Source of the DNA: Acidobacteriota bacterium
Lineage (GTDB): Bacteria; Acidobacteriota; Terriglobia; Terriglobales; Acidobacteriaceae
Reading direction: 5' to 3'
Length of the DNA: 64,000 bases
Assembly: GCA_013289685.1 (NCBI GenBank)
Contig: JABCZL010000023.1
Location: 1 to 64,000, forward strand
The notes under the pieces are model-generated. The model was not told the DNA's origin. It did no database searches and was given only the letters and a program-made list of their open reading frames with translations. Position 1 is the stretch's first letter; every line of letters starts with the position of its first letter. This document shows, in pieces, positions 7,961-16,624 of the stretch. A program made the position numbers and the translations under genes.

Positions 7961-9370
7961 TCAGCTACTGGGAACTTCCTCCTTGCCGGGGACCGCCTCT
8001 GCGCCGGCGCTGCCGTATTCCTTCAATTTGTTGTGCAGCGTTTTCAGGCTGATCCCGAGAATCTCAGCGGCCCGCGTCTTGTTGTTGCTGGTCGCTTCCA
8101 GAGTTTTCAGAATCAGCATTTTTTCCGCTTCTTCCACCGTTGTGCCCACGCCCAGGCGAACCGCATCGGGATCGTTCGCCGCGGTGCGCAGCGGAGCCTG
8201 CCCAAACCCGGGCGGCAGATGCTTGGTCTCGACCACGCCAGCGTCGCAAACGATCACCGCTCGCTCCAGCGTGTTGCGCAACTCCCGTACGTTGCCTGGC
8301 CAGGCATAGTTGTTGAACTGGTTCAGCACCGCCTCACTCACGGCAGCGACTTTACGGCCGTGCTTGCTGCTCATCTCGGCCAGCAACAGTTGCACCAGGC
8401 TGGCAATGTCCTCTTTGTGCTCGCGCAGCGGAGGCATGTGGATGTTGAATACGTTGAGGCGGTAATAAAGATCGCTGCGCAACTCGCCGCGGGCTACAGC
8501 TTCGTCCGGAACCTTGTTCGTGGCCGCGAGCACGCGCACGTCGACCGACGTTTCGACCTTGCTGCCCAGGCGCCGCAGTTTGCGGTCTTCCAGAACGCGC
8601 AGCAACTTGGCTTGCGTTCCGACCGGCATTTCACCGATCTCATCCAGCAGAAGCGTTCCGCCTTCGGCGAGCTCGAAGCAGCCGGTACGTCGTTCCAACG
8701 CGCCGGTGAACGAACCCTTTTCGTGACCAAAGATTTCGCTTTCCATCAGGGTCTCGGGAATAGCGGCGCAGTTGATCGCGACAAAAGGCCGATCCTTCCG
8801 CGGACTGAGTTCATGGATGGTGCGCGCCACCAGTTCCTTGCCCGTACCGCTGGCGCCGGTGATCAGCACCGAGGCAGTACTGGGCGCGACCATCTCGATG
8901 AGGCGGAAGATCTCCTGCATCTTGCGCGACGCACCGTTGAGGCGCCCGAGAGATCCCGCATCCCGCAGCCGGCGCCGCGTCGCCTCAAGCTCGGCGCGCG
9001 TGCCCAGCAGGGCGGCGGCGTTGCCCAGCATGGTCCGCAGACGATTGGTGTCGATAGGTTTGGTGAGGTAATCGTAAGCGCCCATGCGCATGGCCTGTAC
9101 CGCGCTGTCGATGGTCCCCTGGGCGGTGACCAGGATGACGGCGATCGTCGTGGCCTGTTCGGCGAGCTGACCGAGCAGTTCGAGCCCGCCCATGCGCGGC
9201 ATCTTGAGATCGGTGATCACAATCGAGGGGGACCACTGCGTCGCCTTGTCCAGTCCCTCGGCGCCGTCGCGGGCCGTCTCGACGCGAAATCCCCACGAAG
9301 AGACGAGTTCGGCCAGCCCGGACCGTTCGTTTTCCTCGTCCTCGACAATCAATATTTTTTCGTGACTCAT
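7961..9370 (-). CDS. Sigma-54-dependent response regulator, NtrC family
   Basis: A 469-residue activator from ATG 9370 (MSHEKILIVEDEE); the open frame extends 68 codons upstream with no family similarity. The receiver domain (1-120) has phosphoryl-acceptor Asp54 in ITDLKMPRMGG. The AAA+ domain (about 145-380) has Walker A GASGTGKE, the sigma-54 contact loop GSFTGA and Walker B LLLDEIGEM. A Fis-type helix-turn-helix ends the protein (TRAAEILGISLKTLHNKL). When phosphorylated it should drive open-complex formation at sigma-54 promoters. It is the first gene of a two-gene operon with the kinase. Confidence 0.95.
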   Translation of the reverse strand: MSHEKILIVEDEENERSGLAELVSSWGFRVETARDGAEGLDKATQWSPSIVITDLKMPRMGGLELLGQLAEQATTIAVILVTAQGTIDSAVQAMRMGAYDYLTKPIDTNRLRTMLGNAAALLGTRAELEATRRRLRDAGSLGRLNGASRKMQEIFRLIEMVAPSTASVLITGASGTGKELVARTIHELSPRKDRPFVAINCAAIPETLMESEIFGHEKGSFTGALERRTGCFELAEGGTLLLDEIGEMPVGTQAKLLRVLEDRKLRRLGSKVETSVDVRVLAATNKVPDEAVARGELRSDLYYRLNVFNIHMPPLREHKEDIASLVQLLLAEMSSKHGRKVAAVSEAVLNQFNNYAWPGNVRELRNTLERAVIVCDAGVVETKHLPPGFGQAPLRTAANDPDAVRLGVGTTVEEAEKMLILKTLEATSNNKTRAAEILGISLKTLHNKLKEYGSAGAEAVPGKEEVPSS

Positions 9371-9731
9371 CGGCTTGTTCTTGCTCGGTTCGCTCGCTGA
9401 TGCGCTCTGTTCAGTGCACTTCTGAAGCGGACCCGCGATCGGATTGAATCCCCACGATACGCGGCCACCTTCCTGCGCGGCAAGGTCTGGATAGGCCGCG
9501 GGCAGCGATCCGCGCGCACGGAATTTCAATTTGAGACGAAAGCCGCCCTGCCAGGTTCGGCCTAGGACGGGCAATACCCAGAGTCTACACTTTCGCTTTA
9601 AGTAAGTGGTGCGGTAGAATCTTTCGTTCCCAGGTCAGGTCCCCGTCTTCTACCAGTTTGCCATATTTCATTTCCTAGGACGCCGAATGCTCAGGCACTC
9701 GGCGAGCAGTCACATTCTCTTGGAGGACTCC
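9371..9731. promoter_or_regulatory. Divergent promoter region
   Basis: Gap between the leftward regulator/kinase operon and the rightward OmpA-like gene. A TAGAAT hexamer at 9615-9620 is a candidate -10 for the rightward gene. A stem CGCCGA/TCGGCG (about 9681-9703) lies in its leader. Nothing else is evident. Confidence 0.35.
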
Positions 9732-11549
9732 ATGACATTGAGCCGGACTACACGCGCTCGCCGTTTAGTAGTGTCTGGTGCGTGCGCATTTATCGCAAGT
9801 GTTTTGATTTCCAGTTCTGCGTTCGCGCAGAGCGATGCTCCGCCGAAGGTGGACATCTTTGCCGGGTATCAGTACCTGAATCCTGGCGGCACGGTTCCGA
9901 CGGTGGGCGATCCCAACAATCCTATGCCGTTCAAGCTTCCAGGTATGGCGAAGGGAATTGGCGGCTCCGTGACCTACAATTTCGATCCGCACTGGGGCCT
10001 GGAGGGCGACGCAGGGTACAACCGGGACACGAGTTCGGCATCTTCGGAGTGGACTGTCGGAGCCGGGCCAAGATTTATGGTACGCCAGGAAACGACAGCA
10101 TTTTTCTTACATGCTTTGGCGACACTGAACCGGGCGACGTACGACGCCGGGTTCGCCACCCACAACGGTATTGGTGTGATTCTGGGCGGCGGGATGGATC
10201 TTACTCTCACCAAGATGATTTCCTGGCGTGTGTTCGAGGCCGACTACGTCTGGGCGCAGCACAACTTCGCAGCCTTCGCCTCCCCGGAATTTCCGTCTCT
10301 GCGGCGTCCTTCGTTTGAGGGCGAAAGATTGCGCACCGGCATTGTGCTGAACTGGGGTGGGGCGCCGGCGCCCGTTCCAGCCGCTGCCTGCTCAGTGCAG
10401 CCGACTGAGGTGCTGGTGGGCGAGCCCATCACGGCCACCGCCACGGCTAGCAATTTCAATCCCAAGCACACCGTGGCCTACAGCTGGAGCACCAATGGCG
10501 GCCAGGTGACGGGAAAAGACACGACTGCCACTATTGATACTACGGGCGCGGCTCCGGGCAGCTATGCGGTTACAGCGCATGTGACCGATCCGAAAGCCAA
10601 TAAGAACAATGAAGCGAGTTGCACGGCGAACTACACGGTCAAGGCGTTGCCACCGAAGAATCCTCCGACCATGTCGCTGTCGGCCAGTCCGACGGATCTG
10701 GTCACCGGTGGAAGCGTCAACTTGTCGGCCACTTGCACCAGCCCGGACAGCGTTCCGGTCTCGGTCGCCAACTGGACGTCCACTGCCGGTACCGTCTCGG
10801 GCAGTGGAAACTCGGCAACTCTGAGCACGGCTGGAGCACCCGCTGGTCCGGTGACGGTCACAGCGACCTGCACCGACTCGCGTGGTCTCACAGGACAAGC
10901 CTCAACGCAAGTCACGCTCGAGAACCCGCCGCCACCGCCAGTCGATAAGGCCCTGGAAGCGCGGCTCTCTCTGCACAGCATTTACTTTGTGGTTGACCAT
11001 CCCAGGCCGAACGATCCGAAAGGCGGTCTTCTGGCCACGCAGCAGCAAACTCTGATCGCGCTGGCTGCCGACTTCAACAAGTATCTCGAAAACAAGCCGG
11101 ACGCCCACTTGATTCTCGGAGGACACGCGGATCACCGTGGTGCTCCGGCGTACAATATGGCGCTCTCTCAGCGTCGTGTTGACAGTGTCAAGAACTTCCT
11201 GATCGAACACGGAGTTCCCGCAGCGAACATCGACGTCAAGGCGTTTGGCGTGGATCAAAACCTGACTACCGATCAAGTGAAGGAGTCTGTGGCGGCCAAC
11301 TCCGACCTAAGCACAGAAGAGCGGGCGCGCATCCTCAAGAACATCGATGTAGTCAGGATGGCGAGCAATCGCCGGGTTGACGTTACCTTGAGCACGACTG
11401 GCCAATCCTCGGCTCGCGTGTTCCCCTTCAACTCGACTGATGCTCTGACTCTGATCGGCGGCCGCGAAGCTGCCAGGAAGACAACCGCTAAGCCGGCGGC
11501 AAAGAGGCCGGTGAAGAAGCCGGCCACTAAGCCGGCGACTAAGCCGTAA
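9732..11549 (+). CDS. OmpA-family outer-membrane protein with Ig-like domains
   Basis: A 605-residue protein from ATG 9732, with GGAGG at 9722-9726. A signal peptide ends near SSAFAQ. Residues about 36-215 resemble an outer-membrane beta-barrel (VDIFAGYQYLNPGG; alternating aromatic strands). Two PKD/Ig-like repeats follow (about 220-400), each starting with a CSVQPTEVLVG- or LSASPTDLVTGG-type segment. A proline hinge (ENPPPPPVDK) leads to an OmpA C-terminal domain with the peptidoglycan-binding motif GHADHRGAPAYNMALSQRR. The last 25 residues are a Lys/Ala/Pro-rich tail (KKPATKPATKP). It probably ties outer membrane to cell wall. A terminator follows the stop. Confidence 0.88.
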   Translation: MTLSRTTRARRLVVSGACAFIASVLISSSAFAQSDAPPKVDIFAGYQYLNPGGTVPTVGDPNNPMPFKLPGMAKGIGGSVTYNFDPHWGLEGDAGYNRDTSSASSEWTVGAGPRFMVRQETTAFFLHALATLNRATYDAGFATHNGIGVILGGGMDLTLTKMISWRVFEADYVWAQHNFAAFASPEFPSLRRPSFEGERLRTGIVLNWGGAPAPVPAAACSVQPTEVLVGEPITATATASNFNPKHTVAYSWSTNGGQVTGKDTTATIDTTGAAPGSYAVTAHVTDPKANKNNEASCTANYTVKALPPKNPPTMSLSASPTDLVTGGSVNLSATCTSPDSVPVSVANWTSTAGTVSGSGNSATLSTAGAPAGPVTVTATCTDSRGLTGQASTQVTLENPPPPPVDKALEARLSLHSIYFVVDHPRPNDPKGGLLATQQQTLIALAADFNKYLENKPDAHLILGGHADHRGAPAYNMALSQRRVDSVKNFLIEHGVPAANIDVKAFGVDQNLTTDQVKESVAANSDLSTEERARILKNIDVVRMASNRRVDVTLSTTGQSSARVFPFNSTDALTLIGGREAARKTTAKPAAKRPVKKPATKPATKP

Positions 11550-11578
11550 TTAAGCGATCGAGAGCCAAAAGACGCGAC

Positions 11579-11610
11579 GCGGAGGGCGGTTCAATGCCCT
11601 CCGCTTTTTT
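11579..11610 (+). terminator. Rho-independent terminator of the OmpA-like gene
   Basis: Perfect 9-bp stem GCGGAGGGC (11579-11587) and GCCCTCCGC (11596-11604), 8-base loop, then six T residues (11605-11610). It lies 30 bases past the stop codon. Confidence 0.92.
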
Positions 11611-11647
11611 CTGGACCCATTTTTTCTGGACCCATTTTTTTTGACCC
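11606..11647. repeat. 15-bp tandem repeat after terminator
   Basis: TTTTTCTGGACCCAT occurs twice in exact tandem (11606-11620 and 11621-11635), followed by a degenerate third copy. The first copy overlaps the terminator T-tract, so the repeat looks like a duplicated terminator tail. Confidence 0.75.
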
Positions 11648-11823
11648 AGAAAACGGGTCCTCGGTGCGGTCTCCAGCAAAGTTGGCAACAAACTCCCCGC
11701 GCGGAAGAATCTACATGACCCTCCACTAAAGTGCTATCGCCAAGTGGTTGATTTGATGAGACTGTGTCTGGTAATCGGGTTGCCAGTTCCTTGTCGAAGA
11801 AAACGCGGGCGAGGATGATTCTG

Positions 11824-12462
11824 ATGAGTCGGTTCCGCAGACCCCAGGGTCTGACGATGTTGCTGTTGTCGCTGTCCCTGCTTTGGGGGCCGGGCTGTGC
11901 TCGTCCCGCCGGACCGCAAACCGGCGATACTTCCACTCACGCCGACCCGCATCAGGTTCCTTTCCATGATGGCGACGGGACAACGCCCGTTCGCCCCCCT
12001 GAGACCGCACCAGCTCAGCCTGAAACCGGTCTTCCTTTTCATGATTCCCAGAACCTGCCAGCCGGTACTCTGCTAACCGTTCGATTGCAGGACCCGATCT
12101 CGGCCGACAATCCCGGCGCGAATTCCCGGTTCGAGGCCGTCGTCGATGAACCCGTGGTGATCGAGGGCAACAAGCTGGTTCCACGCGGCGCTACGGTTAC
12201 GGGTCGGGTGGAGTCCGCCCAAGCTTCCAATGTCAGGCGGAATCGTGGTTATGTCCGTCTGGCGCTCGATTCGATCCATCTCGCCGGTGCAGATCTACCG
12301 ATTCAGACGTCCAGTCTTTTCGTGCGTGGGAATTCTGGCGATACGCAGGCCGGCCAAGCTGAAATGGCGCAAATTCGCCTCGAAAAAGGCCGCCGCCTCA
12401 CCTTCCGCCTGACTGAACCCGCTTATGTTGCCGCCAGCCAACGGACGCCAGCCGATCATTAA
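11824..12462 (+). CDS. Lipoprotein with beta-rich domain
   Basis: A 212-residue protein from ATG 11824 (GAGG 9 bases upstream); ATG 11815 and GTG 11764 are in-frame alternatives. A hydrophobic leader (LLLSLSLLWGPGC) carries a lipobox-like end, so it is probably lipidated at Cys25. A Pro/His/Asp-rich linker has HDGDG and LPFHDSQN segments. The C-terminal part (about 78-200; LPAGTLLTVRLQDPISADN) resembles a small beta-barrel seen in acidobacterial envelope proteins. I do not recognise a function. It is separated from the kinase gene downstream by about 225 bases. Confidence 0.72.
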   Translation: MSRFRRPQGLTMLLLSLSLLWGPGCARPAGPQTGDTSTHADPHQVPFHDGDGTTPVRPPETAPAQPETGLPFHDSQNLPAGTLLTVRLQDPISADNPGANSRFEAVVDEPVVIEGNKLVPRGATVTGRVESAQASNVRRNRGYVRLALDSIHLAGADLPIQTSSLFVRGNSGDTQAGQAEMAQIRLEKGRRLTFRLTEPAYVAASQRTPADH

Positions 12463-12688
12463 CCACCCTCCATCCCCATTTGGGACGAGTTTTCCACAAA
12501 AAAATTTCTCGTTTTAGTGACATCTGCCCTTAGCAGGCACAGGGCTGGTTCCCTATAGTTGGGGTCGAAAAGGGATTTGATCTTGATCTGGACGCAACCC
12601 GATCCAGATTCCCATTTCAGGAAAACCAAGGTCTTGGGCGGCGCGGTAAGCGGTTCCTTTTAGGGATCTTCCCGCGCAGAGTAGGTGT
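12463..12688. promoter_or_regulatory. Upstream region of the PAS kinase operon
   Basis: Contains CAGGGCTGGTTCCCTATAG (12540-12558), matching 18 of 19 bases of a sequence at 17396-17414 upstream of the glycosyltransferase gene. A stem TCTGGA/TCCAGA lies at about 12586-12607. Likely promoter and leader. Confidence 0.4.
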
Positions 12689-13966
12689 ATGAGCGCTGCT
12701 GCTGAAATTCCGTGGACTCCGCAGGATTCGAAGACCCACGATTCGAAGACCCACGATTCGAAAACCCAGGATTCGAAAACCCAGGATTCGAAAACCGAAC
12801 TGCTTCCGCTTTTTGAGAACGCCCCACTCGGCGTGGTGCAATGCCGGCGGGAGGGAACGATCACCGCGCTGAACCCGGCTTTGCAGCGGATGCTCGGCGA
12901 CAGGCCTAGGATCGCGCGATCTCTGCGTTTTGCCGATCTGCTGCACCCGCAAGATCGCGCCGAGGCCGAACAGTTGCTGGGGGAGCTGTTTGAGCGGCGC
13001 CGCGAGAGCTTTCAAATCGATTCCGAGGCAACGGACGCGAACCACCGGCGGGTTCGTTGGACCGCGTGGCGCGTGCCCGGTACGAATGGTAATTCCGACG
13101 CGGTGCTCGCCCTGGCAGAAGACGTTCCCCGCAACCGCGAAGCCGAGCTGCGCCTCCGGCAGGCCGAGAAACTGGAAGCGGTGGGCCGCTTGGCCGGTGG
13201 CGTGGCTCATGATTTCAACAATCTTCTGACAGGGGTGCTGTTGTACTGCGACCTGCTCATGGCTCACCTTGAGCCCTGCCATCGGGTGCGCAAGTACGCG
13301 CTGGAAATCCGCAACGCCGGCCTGCAGGCTACGGGGCTGGTCCGGCAGTTGCTCGCAGTGGCCCGGCCCACGAACTCCGAGGCGCGCCTGCTTTCGCTCA
13401 ACGAGATCGCCGAAGGCATGCGGAACCTTCTGGTTCGCCTGATCGGGGAGAACATCGAGTTGAAATTCCAACTCGATTCCAATCTCGGCCTGGTCAAGAT
13501 GGACCCCACTCAATCTCAGCAGATTCTGCTCAACCTGGTGCTCAACGCGCGCGACGCCATGCCCGGCGGCGGCCAGATCACTGTCGAGACCAGCAATTGC
13601 AAAGTGCAGGTGCTCACGGAACCGGCTTCGGGAGCTGGCAGCACCGCCTCGCTCCCTTGCGCTCTATTCGTAGTGGCCGACAACGGGAGCGGCATGGATG
13701 CGGCTACCCGCGCTCATCTGTTCGAAGCTTTCTTCACTACCAAGGCCGGGACGGGCACGGGCCTTGGATTGGCCACGGTGAATGACATCGTGAGCAGCAA
13801 CGGCGGCCTGATTCATGTGGAGAGCGCGCCGGCGCGCGGTACCCGCGTGAGCGTGCTTCTGCCGCTAGTCCCGCAATCCGTTCTGAACTCCCCCGACGCC
13901 CTCGATTTTCAAACCCGGAAGCAACCCGGGAGAACTTACTCCCAAACGATAAAAGAAGAGGAATGA
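12689..13966 (+). CDS. Cytosolic PAS histidine kinase
   Basis: A 425-residue kinase with no membrane segment. Residues 13-37 are five tandem pentapeptides (DSKTH, DSKTH, DSKTQ, DSKTQ, DSKTE) encoded by 15-base repeats. A PAS domain (about 38-150) precedes the dimerisation helix with phospho-acceptor His174 in GGVAHDFNNLLTG, the HDFNN variant typical of hybrid NtrB-like kinases. The ATPase domain has NLVLNARDAMPGGG, DNGSGM and GTGLGLATV. The stop codon overlaps the ATG of the next gene (ATGA), indicating translational coupling with its response regulator partner. Confidence 0.93.
   Translation: MSAAAEIPWTPQDSKTHDSKTHDSKTQDSKTQDSKTELLPLFENAPLGVVQCRREGTITALNPALQRMLGDRPRIARSLRFADLLHPQDRAEAEQLLGELFERRRESFQIDSEATDANHRRVRWTAWRVPGTNGNSDAVLALAEDVPRNREAELRLRQAEKLEAVGRLAGGVAHDFNNLLTGVLLYCDLLMAHLEPCHRVRKYALEIRNAGLQATGLVRQLLAVARPTNSEARLLSLNEIAEGMRNLLVRLIGENIELKFQLDSNLGLVKMDPTQSQQILLNLVLNARDAMPGGGQITVETSNCKVQVLTEPASGAGSTASLPCALFVVADNGSGMDAATRAHLFEAFFTTKAGTGTGLGLATVNDIVSSNGGLIHVESAPARGTRVSVLLPLVPQSVLNSPDALDFQTRKQPGRTYSQTIKEEE
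12725..12799 (+). repeat. In-frame 15-bp minisatellite
   Basis: Five units of 15 bases starting at 12725, 12740, 12755, 12770 and 12785. Units 1-2 are GATTCGAAGACCCAC, units 3-4 GATTCGAAAACCCAG, unit 5 diverges at its end. They encode the DSKTx pentapeptides of the kinase N-terminus. Confidence 0.95.
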
Positions 13967-15402
13967 ACGCCATGACGTCACCAGTTTTGAGCCCGATGCC
14001 TGCCACTCCGCAAATCGAACCCGCCAATTTTCTTAACCTTCTGATCGTGGATGATGAGCGCTCGATCCGCGAAGCGTGCCGTGAAGTGGCGCAGTCGCTG
14101 GGATACACGGCGTATGTGGCCGATTCCGCTGAGCACGCCTATCGTCTGCTCGAAACCCAGCCCTTCGACTCGGTGCTGCTCGACCTGCGCTTGCCCGGCG
14201 CCGGTGGGCTGGATGCGCTACGGCGCATCAAGGAACGCCGCCCCGAGGCCGTGGTCATTGTCGTGACCGGCTACGGCACTGTGCAATCGGCAGTGCAGGC
14301 TATGAAGAATGGCGCCTATGACTACGTCACCAAACCATTCAGCGTCGACGAACAGAAGATGCTGCTGGAGCGCGTGGCCAGCCACTTGAGGCTGAAGTCG
14401 GAGAATCGCCTGCTGCGCGAGAAGGTGAAGTCGAAACAGGGATTCGGCGGCATCGTGGGCCGTGCTCCTGAAATGGAGAAGCTCTACCGCATCATCGCCA
14501 AGGCTGCCAACAGTGTGCACCCAGTATTGATCCTGGGCGAAAGCGGCACCGGCAAAGAGATGGTCGCGCGTTCCATTCATTATTCCGGTCCTTTTCGCGA
14601 CAAGGCGTTCATCCCCGTCGACTGCGGATCGCTGGTACCCACGCTGATTGAGAGCGAACTTTTTGGCTACGTGAAAGGCGCGTTCACCGGGGCCAACCAG
14701 TCCAAGGACGGGCTCATGGCCATCGCCGAAGGAGGGACTATTTTCCTCGACGAAGTAGGAGAGCTTCCGGTCGATCTGCAAGCGAAAATGCTGCGGGCGA
14801 TTCAGGAAAAGGAGATTCGTCCCGTCGGCAGCACGCGCCGCGTGGCGATCAATGTGCGCATCCTGGCGGCCACCAACCGCGATCTGGATCAAGCCGTGGC
14901 CCAGGGTGAGTTTCGCCGCGACCTGTATTTTCGTCTCAACGTGCTCAGCCTGCGCATCCCCGCGCTGCGCGAGCGCCGGCAAGACATTCCGCTGTTGATC
15001 GGGTACTTCCTCGACCGTATGACACGAACTTCCGGGCTGGAAAAAATGCTAAGCGACGATGCCCTCAAGGCCATGCTGGCCTATGACTGGCCGGGAAACG
15101 TGCGCGAGTTGGAAAATTGTCTGGAACGCACCTACGCTTTTACCAGCGGTCCTCTGATTCACACCACAGACCTGCCTCGCGAGGTGGCTAATTTACCTCT
15201 GCCGGACCCGTCGAGTGGGAGTGGAAATGGCAACGGGCACGGCAAGATCATTCCCATAGCAGAACTGGAGAAGAACACAATTCTAAACGCGATCACAGAA
15301 CTGAACGGCGACAAGCTGCAAGCGGCCCGGCTATTAGGCATCGGCAAAACGACCCTTTATCGCAAGCTCAAGGATTACGCGGCTCATGAGTTTCAGTCTT
15401 GA
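13963..15402 (+). CDS. Sigma-54-dependent response regulator, NtrC family
   Basis: A 479-residue regulator. Residues 1-22 are a flexible leader; the receiver domain has Asp74 (LLDLRLPGAGG). The AAA+ domain has Walker A GESGTGKE, GAFTGA loop and Walker B IFLDEVGEL. A Ser/Gly/Asn linker (SSGSGNGNGHG) precedes the Fis-type helix-turn-helix (KLQAARLLGIGKTTLYRKL). It starts within the kinase stop codon (ATGA), with GAAGAGGA just upstream. The kinase before it should phosphorylate it. Its target promoters are not identifiable in the window. Confidence 0.95.
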   Translation: MNAMTSPVLSPMPATPQIEPANFLNLLIVDDERSIREACREVAQSLGYTAYVADSAEHAYRLLETQPFDSVLLDLRLPGAGGLDALRRIKERRPEAVVIVVTGYGTVQSAVQAMKNGAYDYVTKPFSVDEQKMLLERVASHLRLKSENRLLREKVKSKQGFGGIVGRAPEMEKLYRIIAKAANSVHPVLILGESGTGKEMVARSIHYSGPFRDKAFIPVDCGSLVPTLIESELFGYVKGAFTGANQSKDGLMAIAEGGTIFLDEVGELPVDLQAKMLRAIQEKEIRPVGSTRRVAINVRILAATNRDLDQAVAQGEFRRDLYFRLNVLSLRIPALRERRQDIPLLIGYFLDRMTRTSGLEKMLSDDALKAMLAYDWPGNVRELENCLERTYAFTSGPLIHTTDLPREVANLPLPDPSSGSGNGNGHGKIIPIAELEKNTILNAITELNGDKLQAARLLGIGKTTLYRKLKDYAAHEFQS

Positions 15403-15528
15403 GCGCCCGATCTTGAACGTGTTCCGGGCGGAGAGTACCGCAAAGGGAAGCCGCTCTACCGCTCGCATTGCTAAGCGTTGTGTTTTCATCAAGCGCAGTC
15501 TGGCGGCAGAAATGCTATAGGAAAGGGC

Positions 15529-16014
15529 ATGATTCTACTCATTACGTCGTCAGCCAGTGGTCCACAGTGCGCCGAGTCCTTATGCGTTGCCACGGGACAG
15601 GAAACGCATTGGGCCTCGACTGTGCAGGCGGCAGCCACCCGCCTGCGCGAACAAACCTATTCCGCCGCAGTGATCGATCAGTTCCTGCTCGAAACCGACC
15701 CCGAGGAAAGCGATCAGATGATCGAACATATGGGCACCGCCTTCCCGGTCTACGTGAACTTCGGTGTCACTGGAATGGAGCGCCTGGTGCGCGAGGTGCG
15801 CGCCGCCCTGCATCGCCGCCAGCGTGAGGAAGGTGTCGCTCGCCGTGCGGTTGCCGAACAGATGCACAGTGAAATGCGGGAAACCCTCACCGCCATGCTC
15901 TTGTCCTGTGAACTCGCCATGTCGGTGCCCGACGTTCCCCATCCCGCGGCAGAAAAGATCCGCACCATCGACAACCTCGCGCGGGAACTACGACTTCGGC
16001 TGCAGGTGAACTGA
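15529..16014 (+). CDS. Small receiver-like / degenerate kinase-dimerisation protein
   Basis: A 161-residue protein from ATG 15529 (GGAAAGGG upstream). The first ~90 residues have a receiver-like beta-alpha pattern (MILLITSSAS; AAVIDQFLL) but only one acidic residue at the expected phosphorylation strand. The C-terminal ~60 residues resemble a HisKA hairpin: HSEMRETLTAMLLSCELA parallels the H-box SHELRTPLTA-type motif, but the His sits one position early and Ser occupies the acceptor site. No ATPase domain follows. It may bind kinases or the adjacent regulator as a phosphotransfer decoy; that role is inference. Confidence 0.7.
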   Translation: MILLITSSASGPQCAESLCVATGQETHWASTVQAAATRLREQTYSAAVIDQFLLETDPEESDQMIEHMGTAFPVYVNFGVTGMERLVREVRAALHRRQREEGVARRAVAEQMHSEMRETLTAMLLSCELAMSVPDVPHPAAEKIRTIDNLARELRLRLQVN

Positions 16015-16155
16015 TCCAGTTTCGTTACTCCTCTTTGCTCCTCTAAGGTCCAGAATCTCGCATTTTGGTCCGTTTGTGCTTGGCGGTCGCGCTTGGGCGG
16101 CCGTCCGGCGACTAGCCCGAGAACGGATCCCTGAAGAAAAACTGTCTTCCGTGAT

Positions 16156-16192
16156 GTAATCTATACTTTACAAAAAGTAATCTATACATTAC
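16156..16192 (+). promoter_or_regulatory. Doubled operator upstream of the XRE operon
   Basis: GTAATCTATACTTTAC (16156-16171) and GTAATCTATACATTAC (16177-16192) are near-identical 16-base imperfect palindromes (GTAA...TTAC) spaced 21 bases start to start, about two helical turns. Each contains a TATAC core that could serve as a -10. The operon encodes an XRE repressor, so autoregulation is likely. Confidence 0.75.
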
Positions 16193-16219
16193 ATTATGTC
16201 GTCTATAGGGGTCATCCGA

Positions 16220-16624
16220 ATGCCTCAAGACGACAAACGCGATTCCGGTCTCCGTATCCTGGCCCTCATGTTTGGAGCCCTGGCGGTGTGGGCGATTTCT
16301 TACGCGATTGCGTCAGGGATGCTCCATCACTATCCGGCCAGCGCCAGATACCGAGCAGCAGCGGTGGTGATCGGAGTCATCGGCTTCGTAGTCTGGCAAC
16401 TCGCGACGGCAAAGCTGATTGGCTTGCACGATGAGTTCACCCGCCGCATCCATCTGATCGCTTTTGCAATTGCCTTTGCGGTCACGGGACTTTTCATCTT
16501 TACCACCGACCTGTTGCAGCGGGCGGGCTTCGTTGACTACATCCGGCTGAGGACCATTTGGGTGGTGATGCTCTGCGCTTGGTGGCTCGCGCTCATCGGT
16601 GCGCAATGGTATTACAGGCGATGA
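16220..16624 (+). CDS. Four-helix membrane protein of unknown function
   Basis: A 134-residue protein with four hydrophobic segments (about 13-33, 45-62, 79-97, 106-128) and a basic C-terminus (WYYRR). The ATG at 16220 has AGGGG 8 bases upstream; an ATG at 16196 abuts the operator and lacks a ribosome-binding site. It is the first gene of a three-gene operon in which every junction overlaps. The pairing of a small membrane protein with a short XRE regulator recurs in bacteria, but I cannot assign a function. Confidence 0.8.
   Translation: MPQDDKRDSGLRILALMFGALAVWAISYAIASGMLHHYPASARYRAAAVVIGVIGFVVWQLATAKLIGLHDEFTRRIHLIAFAIAFAVTGLFIFTTDLLQRAGFVDYIRLRTIWVVMLCAWWLALIGAQWYYRR

Noticed and set aside
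6968..9400. An 810-codon open frame antisense to the kinase and regulator genes
   Set aside because: Its translation has no domain pattern and it is fully covered by two genes with complete catalytic motifs on the other strand. Long antisense frames are common in GC-rich DNA.
12725..12799. CRISPR-like array
   Set aside because: The 15-base units are contiguous with no spacers and lie in frame within a kinase gene.
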